Both the position numbers and the translations under genes were made by a program. From Scheffersomyces stipitis CBS 6054 (taxonomy: Eukaryota; Ascomycota; Pichiomycetes; Serinales; Debaryomycetaceae): a stretch of 64,000 bases of DNA. Where the stretch lies: positions 930,001 through 994,000 of the forward strand of contig NC_009046.1 of NCBI RefSeq assembly GCF_000209165.1, written 5' to 3'. Of this stretch, positions 47,761 through 59,100 are shown in pieces; position 1 is the first letter of the stretch; each line of letters starts with the position of its first letter. The notes under the pieces are model-generated. The model made no database searches. It had not been told where the DNA came from and was given only the letters and a program-made list of their open reading frames with translations.

Positions 47761-50700
47761 CTAAGCGCTGCTGCCAAGATTGGTTGGTGGGTATCCAAGA
47801 CGCTTTTCGTCGCTTTGATGTGTTTGTGGTGTTGTAACTATCTCACTTAATAACACAGGACTGAACTCAACAATAATCTTCCTTAAGTTGGTTCTTCTGA
47901 TAGGTTTGGATAGGAAGCCACTCATTCCACTATTAAGACACTCCTTGACGTTACTTTCATCTGCAAATGCAGTTAATGCAATGATGGGGTTCTCGAATCG
48001 TAAATTTGTCCTTATCATTCGCGTAGCCAAAAGACCATCGATTTTGGGCATCTGCACATCCATAAATATCAAATCAAAAATTTCATCCTTTTCAATCGAC
48101 TCTTTGGTTAACTCTACTGCCTCAGCACCATTACAAGCCAATGTGATATTGGTGAAGCCTTCCAATTTGAGCATTCTCTTGATTACTTCTTGGTTTACCA
48201 GATTATCTTCCGCAACCAAGATTTTGAGATCTGACAAATCATCAAGTATGTTGTGATGTAGATCCAGGCGGTCACTGGCGTTCGCTGAATTTGCAGTTCC
48301 TGTAGATGACCTGGTTATAAGATGTGGTTTTTCATATGTGGTCCGAGGTGGGTCCACTTTTCCTAGTAATTGAAAGCTACCAGAACTTCCAGGAGAGTCT
48401 GAATTCTCTTGTCGAGGACTGTCCCCAGAGGAATCAGATCTGGGGACCGAATCTGTCCTTACCCTTGAAGGAGGTGGCTGTGGACGCAATGGAGACATTT
48501 CCACGAAGTCGTCTTTCTCACTAAGTTCGTCATTTTCGTACTCATGATGAGTCGGATTATCAACATCCATTGTTGAGTTCTTAAACGCAACCTTTCTATT
48601 AACTCTAGCTTTTGGATTGAATTCGTCTTCACAAAATTCGCCCATTTCGCTTTCGTCTACTAGTATCTCACCAGTTTGAGGTAATGGGACTGTGAATGTG
48701 AATATTGATCCAACGCCAATTGCCGACTTCAAAGTTAAGGTTCCTTTCATCATGGTAGCCAATTGTCTACAAATGGATAATCCCAACCCCGTACCACCAT
48801 AACTTCTGGACAATGTTTGGTCACCTTGAACAAATGGTTCAAAAACCTTCTCCTGCAAAGCTGGCTCAATACCCGGACCCGTGTCTCTGACCTCTATCTG
48901 GACAACCCAAGTTTTTGGTTTGTACATATTTCTGATTCTAAATGCTTTATTGTTTTTTATCAATTCTGCCGTGGCCATAGGAGTAGCAATAAAAGAATTT
49001 CCTCTCTTGTTTTCAATTCGCTTTGGCCTGCCACTGCTTTGTGGTGTTAAATCTGGACGCTTCATCTTATTTGATCCAATCTGTTCTTCTTTTAGATGTT
49101 GAGCATTCGGTCTCGGTTGGTCATCTTCGAATTCTGTAATTGAATTTGAACTTGAACTAACAGGAAGCTTAGGTAAAGCTTTCATGTGGTTAAACTGAGA
49201 TTCGAAAATCTTATTCTCATACTCTGTTGTAGAGATTGTCAGTAAACTAACTCTATCGGAGTCAAGATTCTTTGAGAGATCAGTGGAATCAGATGAATTG
49301 GATTTTACCGGACTCAATTCAATATCGTTCAGTCTTTCTTCAGGGAGTGCGGGTGTTGGCTTTCCGATCTTTGGAATCGGCTTTGTTTTGTAGTACGATG
49401 ACATTATTGCTAGCGTAGAAGATGAGGTAGACTTTGCCATCCCTGTTGCTTCGTTAGAAGTTGAAGAATTTGGACTAGTCTTTGTGCCTTTTAAAACATG
49501 AACCTGTTTGTATCCATCTTGTTGAGATCTTTCTTTATCATACTCACCCAATAGTTTGAATGTAACTTCAACAGACCCATCAATTGGTGTGAATTTAAGT
49601 GAGTTGGAAACAAGATTCATTACAACTTGGATAATTCTATTGGAATCTCCATATAGGATCAACTTTCTGAAAATGTTGGGGCGAACCCAGATCTTGAAAT
49701 TTACTCTTTGGTCCATGGCAAGCTTGCTGAAAATGGATTTCACTTGGTAAACAACCTCTAAAATTTGAAAATTAGACTTTTCCAATTTAGATCTATTCAA
49801 AGTATTTTTGGAATAGGTCAACAACTCGGTTAATATATGCAATAAAAGTTCTCCTGATCTGTGTATTAACTTCAAGGAATCTTGAATTCTTGTTTGGTCC
49901 TCTTCATCCATGGCAATCGAAGTCATTCCTAAAATACCGTTTAATGGAGTTCTCAATTCGTGAGAAATATTAGCAATGAATACAGTCTTCGCTTCATTCG
50001 CAGATTCTGCTTCGATTTTGGACGCTTCTAATTCCTTGGTTCTCAATTTCACTCTATCTTCCAAATGCGTGTACTGCTTGTCGAGTTCTTCTGTCATGAT
50101 ATTGAAAGCCTCAGAAAGCTCAGTGAATTCATCTTTGAAGAACTTCTTTGAGTTTGGAATTCTACCTGGAAGTCTAATTGCCGTCGAATACAAGGAACCA
50201 GAGGTACTGGTGTTAGACGTAGACTTCACGCTGTTTCTCTTATGCCTGTGATTCAATGTGGTATACGGAGGAGGAGGGTTGGATGAAGGTATTGGACTCG
50301 CAGCCGAACTATCCCTATCTTTTTGCTGCTTAAACTGTTTCTTTGACTTCGTGATCGCTTCCGTTGCTTCCTTAAGCTTTGTAATTGGTCGTATAAAGAA
50401 AACTGCCAATGGGAATGTAATAAGACACATGAACACACCAATTCCAATAACAACACCAATGATTATTTTTCTTAAATTGTTGACAGGCTGCAAAAATTTA
50501 GATCTTGCTTGCTCAATAATCACCGCCCATCTTGTGGTGGAATCTAATAGAATCTGGTTGAAGCCTATTGCAACATATTTGCCCGTAATTGACCTGACGT
50601 TGGTAGCAGATCCATATGTCCTTGAAAATGCCTCCTTCACCAGCGAAGAATCGTTAATATTGTAAACATTGTTAGGTGATAAAATATTGTCCTTAACTGG

Positions 50701-51504
50701 GAAAACGGTTTGGAAACCGATTACTTGACCTGTTTCGTCGGAATTGAAGGTGGTCGCACCGTCTTCAACGTCGCCATAGATTGGACGAAGAGCAATGACA
50801 ATGTAATCAGCGGATGAATTGTTCGAAAACCCAGTAGTGTCATTAATAGCTGCTTGGATGCTCTGGGCTGATGCAATGACGGTTAAGTAACCTGATAATG
50901 AAGGGTCGTCCAAAATGATGGACGAGTTTGAATATATAGGCAAAGTGATACCCATGTAAAATGCAGAGTTTGGGTCTGTGCTGTTCCCTATTGGACCTGT
51001 GAAGTAAGGTTCGACATTATTGCTTGATTGTTGTAGCAATGATTGGGGTATCGTGGCGTTTTGCGCCAACGGATACAAGAAATCCATGGCCGGTTGTGAA
51101 ATCGATGTGGCATTATTATAGCTTTCGGCAACGATTTCCAAATTTAAGTTATATAATCTGGCGGCAGCAAAGAGCTCTGAAGATATTAAGAACTGGTCAA
51201 GTGTGTTTTGAGCTTCGCTGAATATGGATGTGGTGATATTACCAGCTCTATAGGAAGATAATGGAGCGTATATGGAATCCTTAGTAGTCAACCAATACAC
51301 CTGGTAGTATATATATTCTACGGCCTGCCTGACCTGAGTTGTTTTAAGTTGGGAGATGACTTCCAAACGTTCTGCTCTCAAATCACTCAAATTAGAGGAG
51401 AAATACACTGCTGTGACGATAGCCAAGATCAAGAGCGAGAAAAGGGACGCAAACCCCACAAGTATGATCAACTGGGGTCTGATACCGATCTTTAATCGTC
51501 TCAT
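47761..51504 (-). CDS. SLN1: Osmosensing hybrid histidine kinase Sln1
   Basis: A 1,247-residue sensor (Saccharomyces Sln1: 1,220). The N-terminus ([18 protein letters not shown]) leads into a first membrane segment (about 12-33), an extracellular sensor domain of about 310 residues with many N-glycosylation sequons, and a second membrane segment near 345-370. A HAMP-like linker and coiled coil follow. The kinase has phospho-acceptor His515 in [12 protein letters not shown] and ATPase motifs in DTGPGIEP and GGTGLGLSI. The C-terminal receiver has Asp1149 in [11 protein letters not shown]. Under normal turgor Sln1 feeds phosphate through Ypd1 to Ssk1 and keeps the Hog1 pathway off; it also signals to Skn7. 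Low-complexity Ser-rich inserts lie at 400-440 and 680-850. Confidence 0.96.
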   Translation of the reverse strand: MRRLKIGIRPQLIILVGFASLFSLLILAIVTAVYFSSNLSDLRAERLEVISQLKTTQVRQAVEYIYYQVYWLTTKDSIYAPLSSYRAGNITTSIFSEAQNTLDQFLISSELFAAARLYNLNLEIVAESYNNATSISQPAMDFLYPLAQNATIPQSLLQQSSNNVEPYFTGPIGNSTDPNSAFYMGITLPIYSNSSIILDDPSLSGYLTVIASAQSIQAAINDTTGFSNNSSADYIVIALRPIYGDVEDGATTFNSDETGQVIGFQTVFPVKDNILSPNNVYNINDSSLVKEAFSRTYGSATNVRSITGKYVAIGFNQILLDSTTRWAVIIEQARSKFLQPVNNLRKIIIGVVIGIGVFMCLITFPLAVFFIRPITKLKEATEAITKSKKQFKQQKDRDSSAASPIPSSNPPPPYTTLNHRHKRNSVKSTSNTSTSGSLYSTAIRLPGRIPNSKKFFKDEFTELSEAFNIMTEELDKQYTHLEDRVKLRTKELEASKIEAESANEAKTVFIANISHELRTPLNGILGMTSIAMDEEDQTRIQDSLKLIHRSGELLLHILTELLTYSKNTLNRSKLEKSNFQILEVVYQVKSIFSKLAMDQRVNFKIWVRPNIFRKLILYGDSNRIIQVVMNLVSNSLKFTPIDGSVEVTFKLLGEYDKERSQQDGYKQVHVLKGTKTSPNSSTSNEATGMAKSTSSSTLAIMSSYYKTKPIPKIGKPTPALPEERLNDIELSPVKSNSSDSTDLSKNLDSDRVSLLTISTTEYENKIFESQFNHMKALPKLPVSSSSNSITEFEDDQPRPNAQHLKEEQIGSNKMKRPDLTPQSSGRPKRIENKRGNSFIATPMATAELIKNNKAFRIRNMYKPKTWVVQIEVRDTGPGIEPALQEKVFEPFVQGDQTLSRSYGGTGLGLSICRQLATMMKGTLTLKSAIGVGSIFTFTVPLPQTGEILVDESEMGEFCEDEFNPKARVNRKVAFKNSTMDVDNPTHHEYENDELSEKDDFVEMSPLRPQPPPSRVRTDSVPRSDSSGDSPRQENSDSPGSSGSFQLLGKVDPPRTTYEKPHLITRSSTGTANSANASDRLDLHHNILDDLSDLKILVAEDNLVNQEVIKRMLKLEGFTNITLACNGAEAVELTKESIEKDEIFDLIFMDVQMPKIDGLLATRMIRTNLRFENPIIALTAFADESNVKECLNSGMSGFLSKPIRRTNLRKIIVEFSPVLLSEIVTTPQTHQSDEKRLGYPPTNLGSSA

Positions 51505-53130
51505 TTCGAATGTGTAACGAAGGCTATACCCAGTGTTGGTCTGTCATATATATTTGATTCGATGAATGTGAGATTAGTGTCTGGCTCGAAATAGATATCG
51601 AAAAGGAGATAACCAGCCGAAGTATTCAAATGATCACGATCAGTTGTCCTTATAAGTAGATATGTTTGACTCTTTTCAAAGCAAGTGTAGTGGGTCTGAT
51701 CTGAGTGTTGTATCTTGTATGGTATTGTTGGTTCTGGCAAACAAAGGCAACAAGGCGCAAACAAACAGAAGAGGTGGAACTGATTGTAATAGTTTCAAGC
51801 AGTACTAGCAAAGATATAACGAAGCAAACACGGCCAGATAAACTGCACTATTTTGCAAGTGTTTTGGAGACTATAAAAGAATAAAGGAAAAGAAATAGAA
51901 GGTAATTTTGTATTCTATACCAACTCTATTTTTACACTCCAGATGTCTTTTGTGATCGTAATTTTTTGTTCCCGAAAAATTGAGAGCAGTTTCTTTTGCA
52001 TACAAACGGCTGATTATGTCATACAGCTGATAGCTCAGAAGTGCACGAAGAGGGAAGTTGGCCGGAAAACGACAGCGTTGCTTTAGTAGGCAAACTTAGA
52101 GTGAGAAGGGGAACAAAAGATGTATGGCAATCGTTAGGGACAGCATCCCATTTAGTAAGGACAAGTAAGTACAGATAGCCTCTCTGAAGCATTCCTTCAG
52201 AATTCTGCCTCGCTACATACTCCAGTATTATGACGTCACGTGAATGGTTTATTCAATGACATCACAGAACATCGGGAAGGTTTGAAGAACAGCTCTCTTC
52301 GTGGATGAAAGCAGCTTCTTGCTTTTATTCTCTATTGATACAGACGGGTTGTTTCTCTTTTCTTTTCAAAATTGACTCATACTGATGCTTTAGTTTTCGT
52401 TTTGTAGATGCTCATGAATTACTGTAAGCGGAATAGTAATTACATCAACAAACCTGTACACCACATACAGCCACTGAATCTACGAACCTTGAACTATCAG
52501 AGCTTTTGAATTACATTTGCAGCTGCTGACTATGGAAAACATAACAATTGTTGGTGTCTATCATCCTCGATAAACAAGCTAGGGGTAATTTGCAAAGCCG
52601 TATATACTGTGCCAAACGAAACATCGTCCTAAAAAGCGTACCTCGTAGTTCTCTGTGCGTTGAGTGTACAGTTTCGATAGAGAAAGTTGTCGCTGACCTT
52701 CTATTACTCGGAAAGTGGATTTCAAATGAGCTTCTTTCATGAATTTACTGTATATGTGGCTCAGTGGAACCATACCGTAACTAGTCAACCTAGCCAAATC
52801 TAATGAATCGAAAAACTACACTCAATGAGCCATATCGATTTCTACGAGCAGATTATCTTATTATATATTAAGCTTTGTATGCAAAAATCCCAGTACTTTG
52901 AATATATCAAAAGTACTTCTATAAGAAATTGGAACGAATATAATGTTGGTAACGTCTATGAAAAGTGAATATGCGAAATGAGGTGTGATACGATGTATCT
53001 TGAAATGCTATTTTCCAAATGAAAATACCTGATAATTGACGAGATGCACTCGAACAGTGTAATTTGAAGTCTCATAAGACAACATGTAGAAATGAAATTA
53101 AATTTATGCGAGAAGTGAATTAATATTTGT
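51505..53130. other. Intergenic: SLN1 promoter and 3' flank of the adhesin gene
   Basis: 1.63 kb. A composite TGACGTCACGTGA site lies at 52231-52243. A minus-strand frame overlapping the SLN1 start (51501-51764) begins with TTG and is not called. Other short frames are chance. The right half is AT-rich and probably holds the 3' end of the adhesin transcript. No RNA gene or transposon remnant was recognised. Confidence 0.5.
52231..52243. promoter_or_regulatory. Overlapping CRE (TGACGTCA) and Cbf1-type (TCACGTGA) palindromes in the SLN1 promoter region
   Basis: TGACGTCA at 52231-52238 and TCACGTGA at 52236-52243 share three bases, 727 bases before the SLN1 ATG. The first is the consensus for Atf/CREB factors such as Sko1 and Aca1, the second for Cbf1. 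Use is inferred. Confidence 0.45.
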
Positions 53131-56100
53131 CTAGATCATCAATAATGTGATTACACTGACGATCAAGACCGAAATTGTGGACTTTCTTCCAACAACCCTT
53201 CCAGCAGATCCTTCCAATGGTGATATAATAGAAGGTTCTCCACTTGGGGAAGTAGAGCCTACTCCAGAAGAAGGTGTCGAGCTTTCGCCAGAGCTTATAT
53301 TGCTGGAGCCAGGTTCAGTACCAGATTCTGGGATTGGAGCTGGAGAGCTGGAAGAGTTCGAACCTGAACCTGACTCTTGTCCTGAACCAGAGTTGTCTGA
53401 ACCTGAATTGTCTGGAACTGGGTTTTCTGAACTCGAATCAGTACCTACAGGAGAACTTGGAAGGGAGGCAGTGCTCGATGCCCAAGTGGTCTCCGATATG
53501 GTCGTTCCAGGGGCAGGTTCTGAACCTTCGCCAACATCCGTAGTTGAAGCAGTGACAGTAGTGTCGAATTCATTACTTGACGTGGTGACTGCAGTATCGA
53601 GTTCATTACTTGACGTGGTGACCGCAGTATCGAGTTCATTACTTGAAGTGGTGACCGCAGTATCGAGTCCAGTACTTGAAGTGGTGACCGCAGTATCGAG
53701 TCCAGTACTTGAAGTGGTGACCGCAGTATCGAGTCCAGTACTTGAAGTGGTGACCGCAGTATCGAGTCCAGTACTTGAAGTGGTGACCGCAGTATCGAGT
53801 TCATTACTTGAAGTGGTGACCGCAGTATCGAGTCCAGTACTTGAAGTGGTGGTCACAGTGTCGAGTTCAGCGGAGGAAGTCGTTCCCGTGTTGTCCTTTG
53901 TTTCTGGATTAGTGGAACTTACTGTAATTTCCACACAAGAACCTCTGTAGCAAACAGTCAGTACTGTAGTATCAACCGAAGTATAAGTCACTGTTTGTGA
54001 GTCGACTGGAGTGGAAGCACTCGTCGTATTCCAATATCCGCTGAAACTAGAAGATCCAGTAGAAACACTATTCTCGCCAGCAGTAGAGTATTCAGATAAT
54101 CCACTTTCTGACGAAGACAAACTGATAGACGAAATAATTGTAGAAGACTCGAGGCTTGAAACTTCAGATGATGATTGCCCAGAAGGTTCAAAAGTAGATT
54201 CGCTGGACGACGATTCAACGGTCGAATGAACAGGAGATGCATCTACTGAAGTGGAGAAAGAAAACACGGAGGACGATTCAGATGTAGGTAAAACAAAAGA
54301 ATCGGTGGAAGACTCGGTAAAAGATTCAGTTGAAGATACTTCGGAAGAAGAAACCTCGGTAGAAGATTCAATTGAGGACACACTGGAAGGCTCGGTCGAA
54401 GATACGGTGGAAGAGACTTCAGTAGAAGCCTCAGTCGAAGATTCGGTAAAAGACCCTGTGGAAGAAACCTCAGTTGATGACTCAGTTGAGGACTCAGTAG
54501 AAGACTCAGTCGAGTATTCAGTAGAGGACTCAGTTGAGGACTCAGTAGACGACACTTCAGTAGAAGACTCAGTCGAGGATTCAGTAGAGGACTCAGTTGA
54601 GGACTCAGTAGAAGAAACCTCAGTAGAAGATTCGGTAGAAGACTCAGTAGAAGACTCGGTAGAAGACACTTCAGTAGAGGACTCAGTCGAGGATTCAGTA
54701 GAGGACTCAGTTGAGGACTCAGTAGACGACACTTCAGTAGAAGACTCAGTCGAGGATTCAGTAGATGACACTTCAGTAGAAGACTCAGTAGAAGACTCAG
54801 TTGAGGACTCAGTTGAGGACCCAGTAGAAGAAACCTCAGTAGAAGATTCAGTTGAGGACTCAGTAGATGACACTTCAGTAGAGGACTCAGTAGAAGACTC
54901 AGTCGAGGATTCAGTAGAGGACTCAGTAGAAGACTCAGTCGAGGACTCAGTCGAGGATTCAGTAGAAGACTCTTTAGAAGATTCTGAGAATACAGACGAC
55001 GTTGCCTCAAGAGATGTTGAAAAAGAGGTAACAGCTGAAGACTCGGTAGAGGACACTTCAGTAGACGATTCGGTTGCGGAAGACTCGGTTGAGGAAGATT
55101 CGGTTGAGGAAGATTCGGTTGAAGACTCAGTAGAAGAAACCTCAGTAGACGACACTTCAGTAGAAGACTCAGTAGAAGACTCAGTAGAAGACTCAGTAGA
55201 AGACACTTCAGTAGAAGACTCAGTCGAGGATTCAGTAGAGGACTCAGTTGAGGACTCAGTAGAAGAAACCTCAGTAGAAGATTCGGTAGAAGACTCAGTA
55301 GAAGACTCGGTAGAAGACACTTCAGTAGAGGACTCAGTCGAGGATTCAGTAGAGGACTCAGTTGAGGACTCAGTAGACGACACTTCAGTAGAAGACTCAG
55401 TCGAGGATTCAGTAGAGGACTCAGTTGAGGACTCAGTAGAAGAAACCTCAGTAGAAGATTCGGTAGAAGACTCAGTAGAAGACTCGCTAGAAGACACTTC
55501 AGTAGAGGACTCAGTCGAGGATTCAGTAGAGGACTCAGTTGAGGACTCAGTAGACGACACTTCAGTAGAAGACTCAGTCGAGGATTCAGTTGAGGACTCA
55601 GTAGAAGACTCAGTCGAGGACTCAGTCGAGGATTCAGTAGAGGACTCAGTAGAAGACTCAGTCGAGGATTCAGTAGACGACTCAGTTGAGGACTCAGTAG
55701 AAGAAACCTCAGTAGAAGATTCGGTAGAAGACTCAGTAGAAGACTCAGTTGAGGGTTCAGTAGAAGACTCAGTCGAGGATTCAGTAGACGACTCAGTCGA
55801 GGGTTCAGTAGAGGACTCAGTTGAGGACTCAGTAGAAGAAACCTCAGTAGAAGACTCGGTAGAAGACACTTCAGTAGAGGACTCAGTTGAGGACTCAGTA
55901 GAAGACTCAGTCGAGGATTCAGTAGACGACTCAGTTGAGGACTCAGTAGAAGAAACCTCAGTAGAAGATTCGGTAGAAGAATCAGTAGAAGACTCGGTAG
56001 AAGACACTTCAGTAGAGGACTCAGTAGACGACACTTCAGTAGAAGACTCAGTAGACGACACTTCAGTAGAAGAAACCTCAGTAGAGGACTCAGTAGACGA

Positions 56101-59100
56101 CTCAGTAGACGACACTTCAGTAGAAGACTCAGTAGACGACACTTCAGTAGAAGAAACCTCAGTAGAAGACTCAGTAGAAGAAACCTCAGTAGAAGACTCA
56201 GTTGTGGACTCAGTTGAGGACTCAGTAGAAGACTCAGTCGAGGATTCAGTAGAAGACTCAGTAGAGGACTCAGTAGAAGAAACTTCAGTAGAAGATTCAG
56301 TTGAGGACTCAGTAGAGGATTCAGTTGAGGACTCAGTTGAGGACTCCGTAGACGACACTTCAGCAGAAGATTCAGTAGAAGACTCAGTAGAAGACACTTC
56401 AGTAGAAGACTCAGTCGAGGACTCAGTAGAGGACTCAGTAGAAGAAACCTCAGTAGAAGATTCGGTAGAAGATTCGGTTGAAGACACTTCACTAGACGAT
56501 TCAGTAGAAGAAACCTCAGTGAAAGATTCGGTAGAGGACTCAGTAGAAGACACAGTTGAAGATTCATCACTTGGAAGAACAATAATAACTGTATCAGTAC
56601 CTCCAACAGTATCTATTACTGTTACTGTAACTGTAACAGTGCCGCTCCACGTTGAAACAACAGTGGTTACGTTATCTAACTCAGAAGATTCGGTAGAAGA
56701 TTCGGTAGAAGACTCAGTAGAGGACTCAGTTGAGGATTCAGTAGAAGAAACCTCAGTAGATGATTCAGTTGAGGATTCAGTTGAGGACTCAGTAGAAGAG
56801 TCAGTAGAAGACACTTCAGTAGAAGACTCAGTAGAAGACTCAGTTGAGGACTCAGTAGAAGACACTTCAGAAGACTCAGTAGAAGATTCGATCGAAGACT
56901 CGGTAGACGATTCAGTAGAAGATACTTCAGTAGAAGACTCAGTAGAGGATACTTCAGTAGAAGACTCAGTAGAGGATTCGATCGAAGACTCGGTAGACGA
57001 TTCAGTAGAAGATACTTCAGTAGAAGACTCAGTAGAGGATTCGATCGAAGACTCGGTAGACGATTCAGTAGAAGACTCAGTAGAAGACTCAGTAGAAGAC
57101 ACTTCAGTCGAGGATTCAGTAGCAGACACTTCAGTAGAAGATTCGATCGAAGACTCGGTAGACGATTCAGTAGAAGACACTTCAGTAGAAGACTCAGTAG
57201 AAGACTCAGTTGAGGACTCAGTAGAAGACACTTCAGTAGAAGACTCAGTCGAGGACTCAGTAGAGGACTCGGTTGAGGACCCAGTAGAAGAAACCTCAGT
57301 AGAAGATTCAGTTGAGGACTCAGTAGAAGACTCAGTCGAGGACTCAGTCGAGGATTCAGTAGAGGACTCAGTTGAGGACTCAGTAGAAGAAACCTCAGTA
57401 GAAGATTCGGTAGAAGATTCGATCGAAGACTCGGTAGACGATTCAGTAGAAGATACTTCAGTAGAAGACTCAGTAGAAGACTCAGTAGAAGACACTTCAG
57501 TCGAGGATTCAGTTGACGACTCAGTAGAAGATTCAGTTGACGACTCAGAAGAGGACTCCTCGGTTGGAACAACAACGATTACTGTATCTGTACCGCCTAT
57601 AGTATCCGTGATTGTAACTGTAGTAGTGATTGTTCCGGTCCATGTAGAAATAACAGTGGTCTCCTCGTTAGATGGAACTTCGACAATGACGGTGTCAGTG
57701 CCGCCTTGGGTGTCTGTAATAGTGACAGTAGTCGTCTCGGTACCAGTCCAGGTCGAAGTAAGAGTGGTCTGACTGTTTGGAGTAGAAGGAACTTCAACAA
57801 TGACAGTGTCAGTGCCTCCCTGTGTATCGGTCAAAGTAAGTGTGGTAGTATCTATTCCGGTCCAGGTAGAAGTAACTGTAGTCGTTGGGTTTGGTGGAAC
57901 AACAATAATAACAGTGTCTGTACCACCCACGGTATCCGTAACAGTAACAGTAGTAGTTATTGTACCAATCCATGTAGAAACAACAGTGGTTTCCTCGTTA
58001 GATGGAACTTCAACAATGACTGTGTCAGTGCCGCCTTGGGTGTCTGTAATAGTAACTGTGGTAGTTTCAGTTCCAGTCCAAGTAGAAGTAAGAGTGGTTT
58101 GTGAATTGGTAGGAACTTCAACGATGACAGTGTCAGTGCCTCCTTGTGTGTCGGTCAACGTAACAGTGGTAGTTTCAGTACCAGTCCAGGTCGAGGTAAG
58201 AGTAGTCTGTTCATTAGATGGAACTTCAACAATGACAGTGTCAGTGCCTCCCTGGGTGTCTGTAATTGTGACAGTAGTCGTCTCGGCTCCAGTCCAAGTA
58301 GAGGTAACAGTGGTTTGTGCGTTGGAAGGAACTTCGATAATCACTGTATCCGTACCTCCCTCGGTGTCAGTAATAGTGAAAGATGACGTCTCAGTACCAG
58401 TCCATGTGGTAGTGATTGTTGTCTCCTCGTTTGTAGTTACCTTAGCAGTTGTAGAATCACTGGATGGAACAACAACGATAACAGTGTCTGTTCCGCCAAC
58501 AGTGTCAGTAATAGTAACTGTCGTTGTAACTGTACCAGTCCAAGTAGAAGTAAGGGTAGTATCAGAGTTAGAAGGAACTTCAACAATGACGGTGTCAGTG
58601 CCTCCTTGTGTGTCTGTCAATGTTATAGTGGTAGTATCTGTTCCAGTCCAGGTCGAAGTGAGAGTAGTCTGTTCGTTAGATGGAACTTCAACAATCACGG
58701 TGTCAGTGCCGCCTTGGGTGTCTGTAATAGTGACAGTAGTCGTCTCGGTACCAGTCCAGGTCGAAGTAAGAGTGGTCTGACTATTTGGAGTAGAAGGAAC
58801 TTCAACAATGACAGTGTCAGTGCCTCCCTGTGTATCGGTCAAAGTAAGTGTGGTAGTATCTATTCCGGTCCAGGTAGAAGTAACTGTAGTCGTTGGGTTT
58901 GGTGGAACAACAATAATAACAGTGTCTGTACCACCCACGGTATCCGTAACAGTAACAGTAGTAGTTATTGTACCAATCCATGTAGAAACAACAGTGGTTT
59001 CCTCGTTAGATGGAACTTCAACAATGACAGTGTCAGTGCCGCCTCGGGTGTCTGTAATAGTAACTGTAGTCGTCTCGGTTCCTGTCCAGGTCGAAGTAAG

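Noticed and set aside
51501..51764. Minus-strand frame overlapping the SLN1 start, as a possible upstream ORF
   Set aside because: Starts with TTG, not ATG, and overlaps SLN1 by only four bases; no evidence of translation.
53147..53950. 267-codon plus-strand open frame opposite the adhesin C-terminus
   Set aside because: It mirrors the 33-base repeats and Ser-rich codons of the real minus-strand gene; no ATG-proximal features or family match.
57800..58780. 326-codon plus-strand frame of TVSVPP repeats, with many shorter copies up to 62,935
   Set aside because: Exact antisense shadow of the ALS-like array; it starts and stops follow the repeat period.
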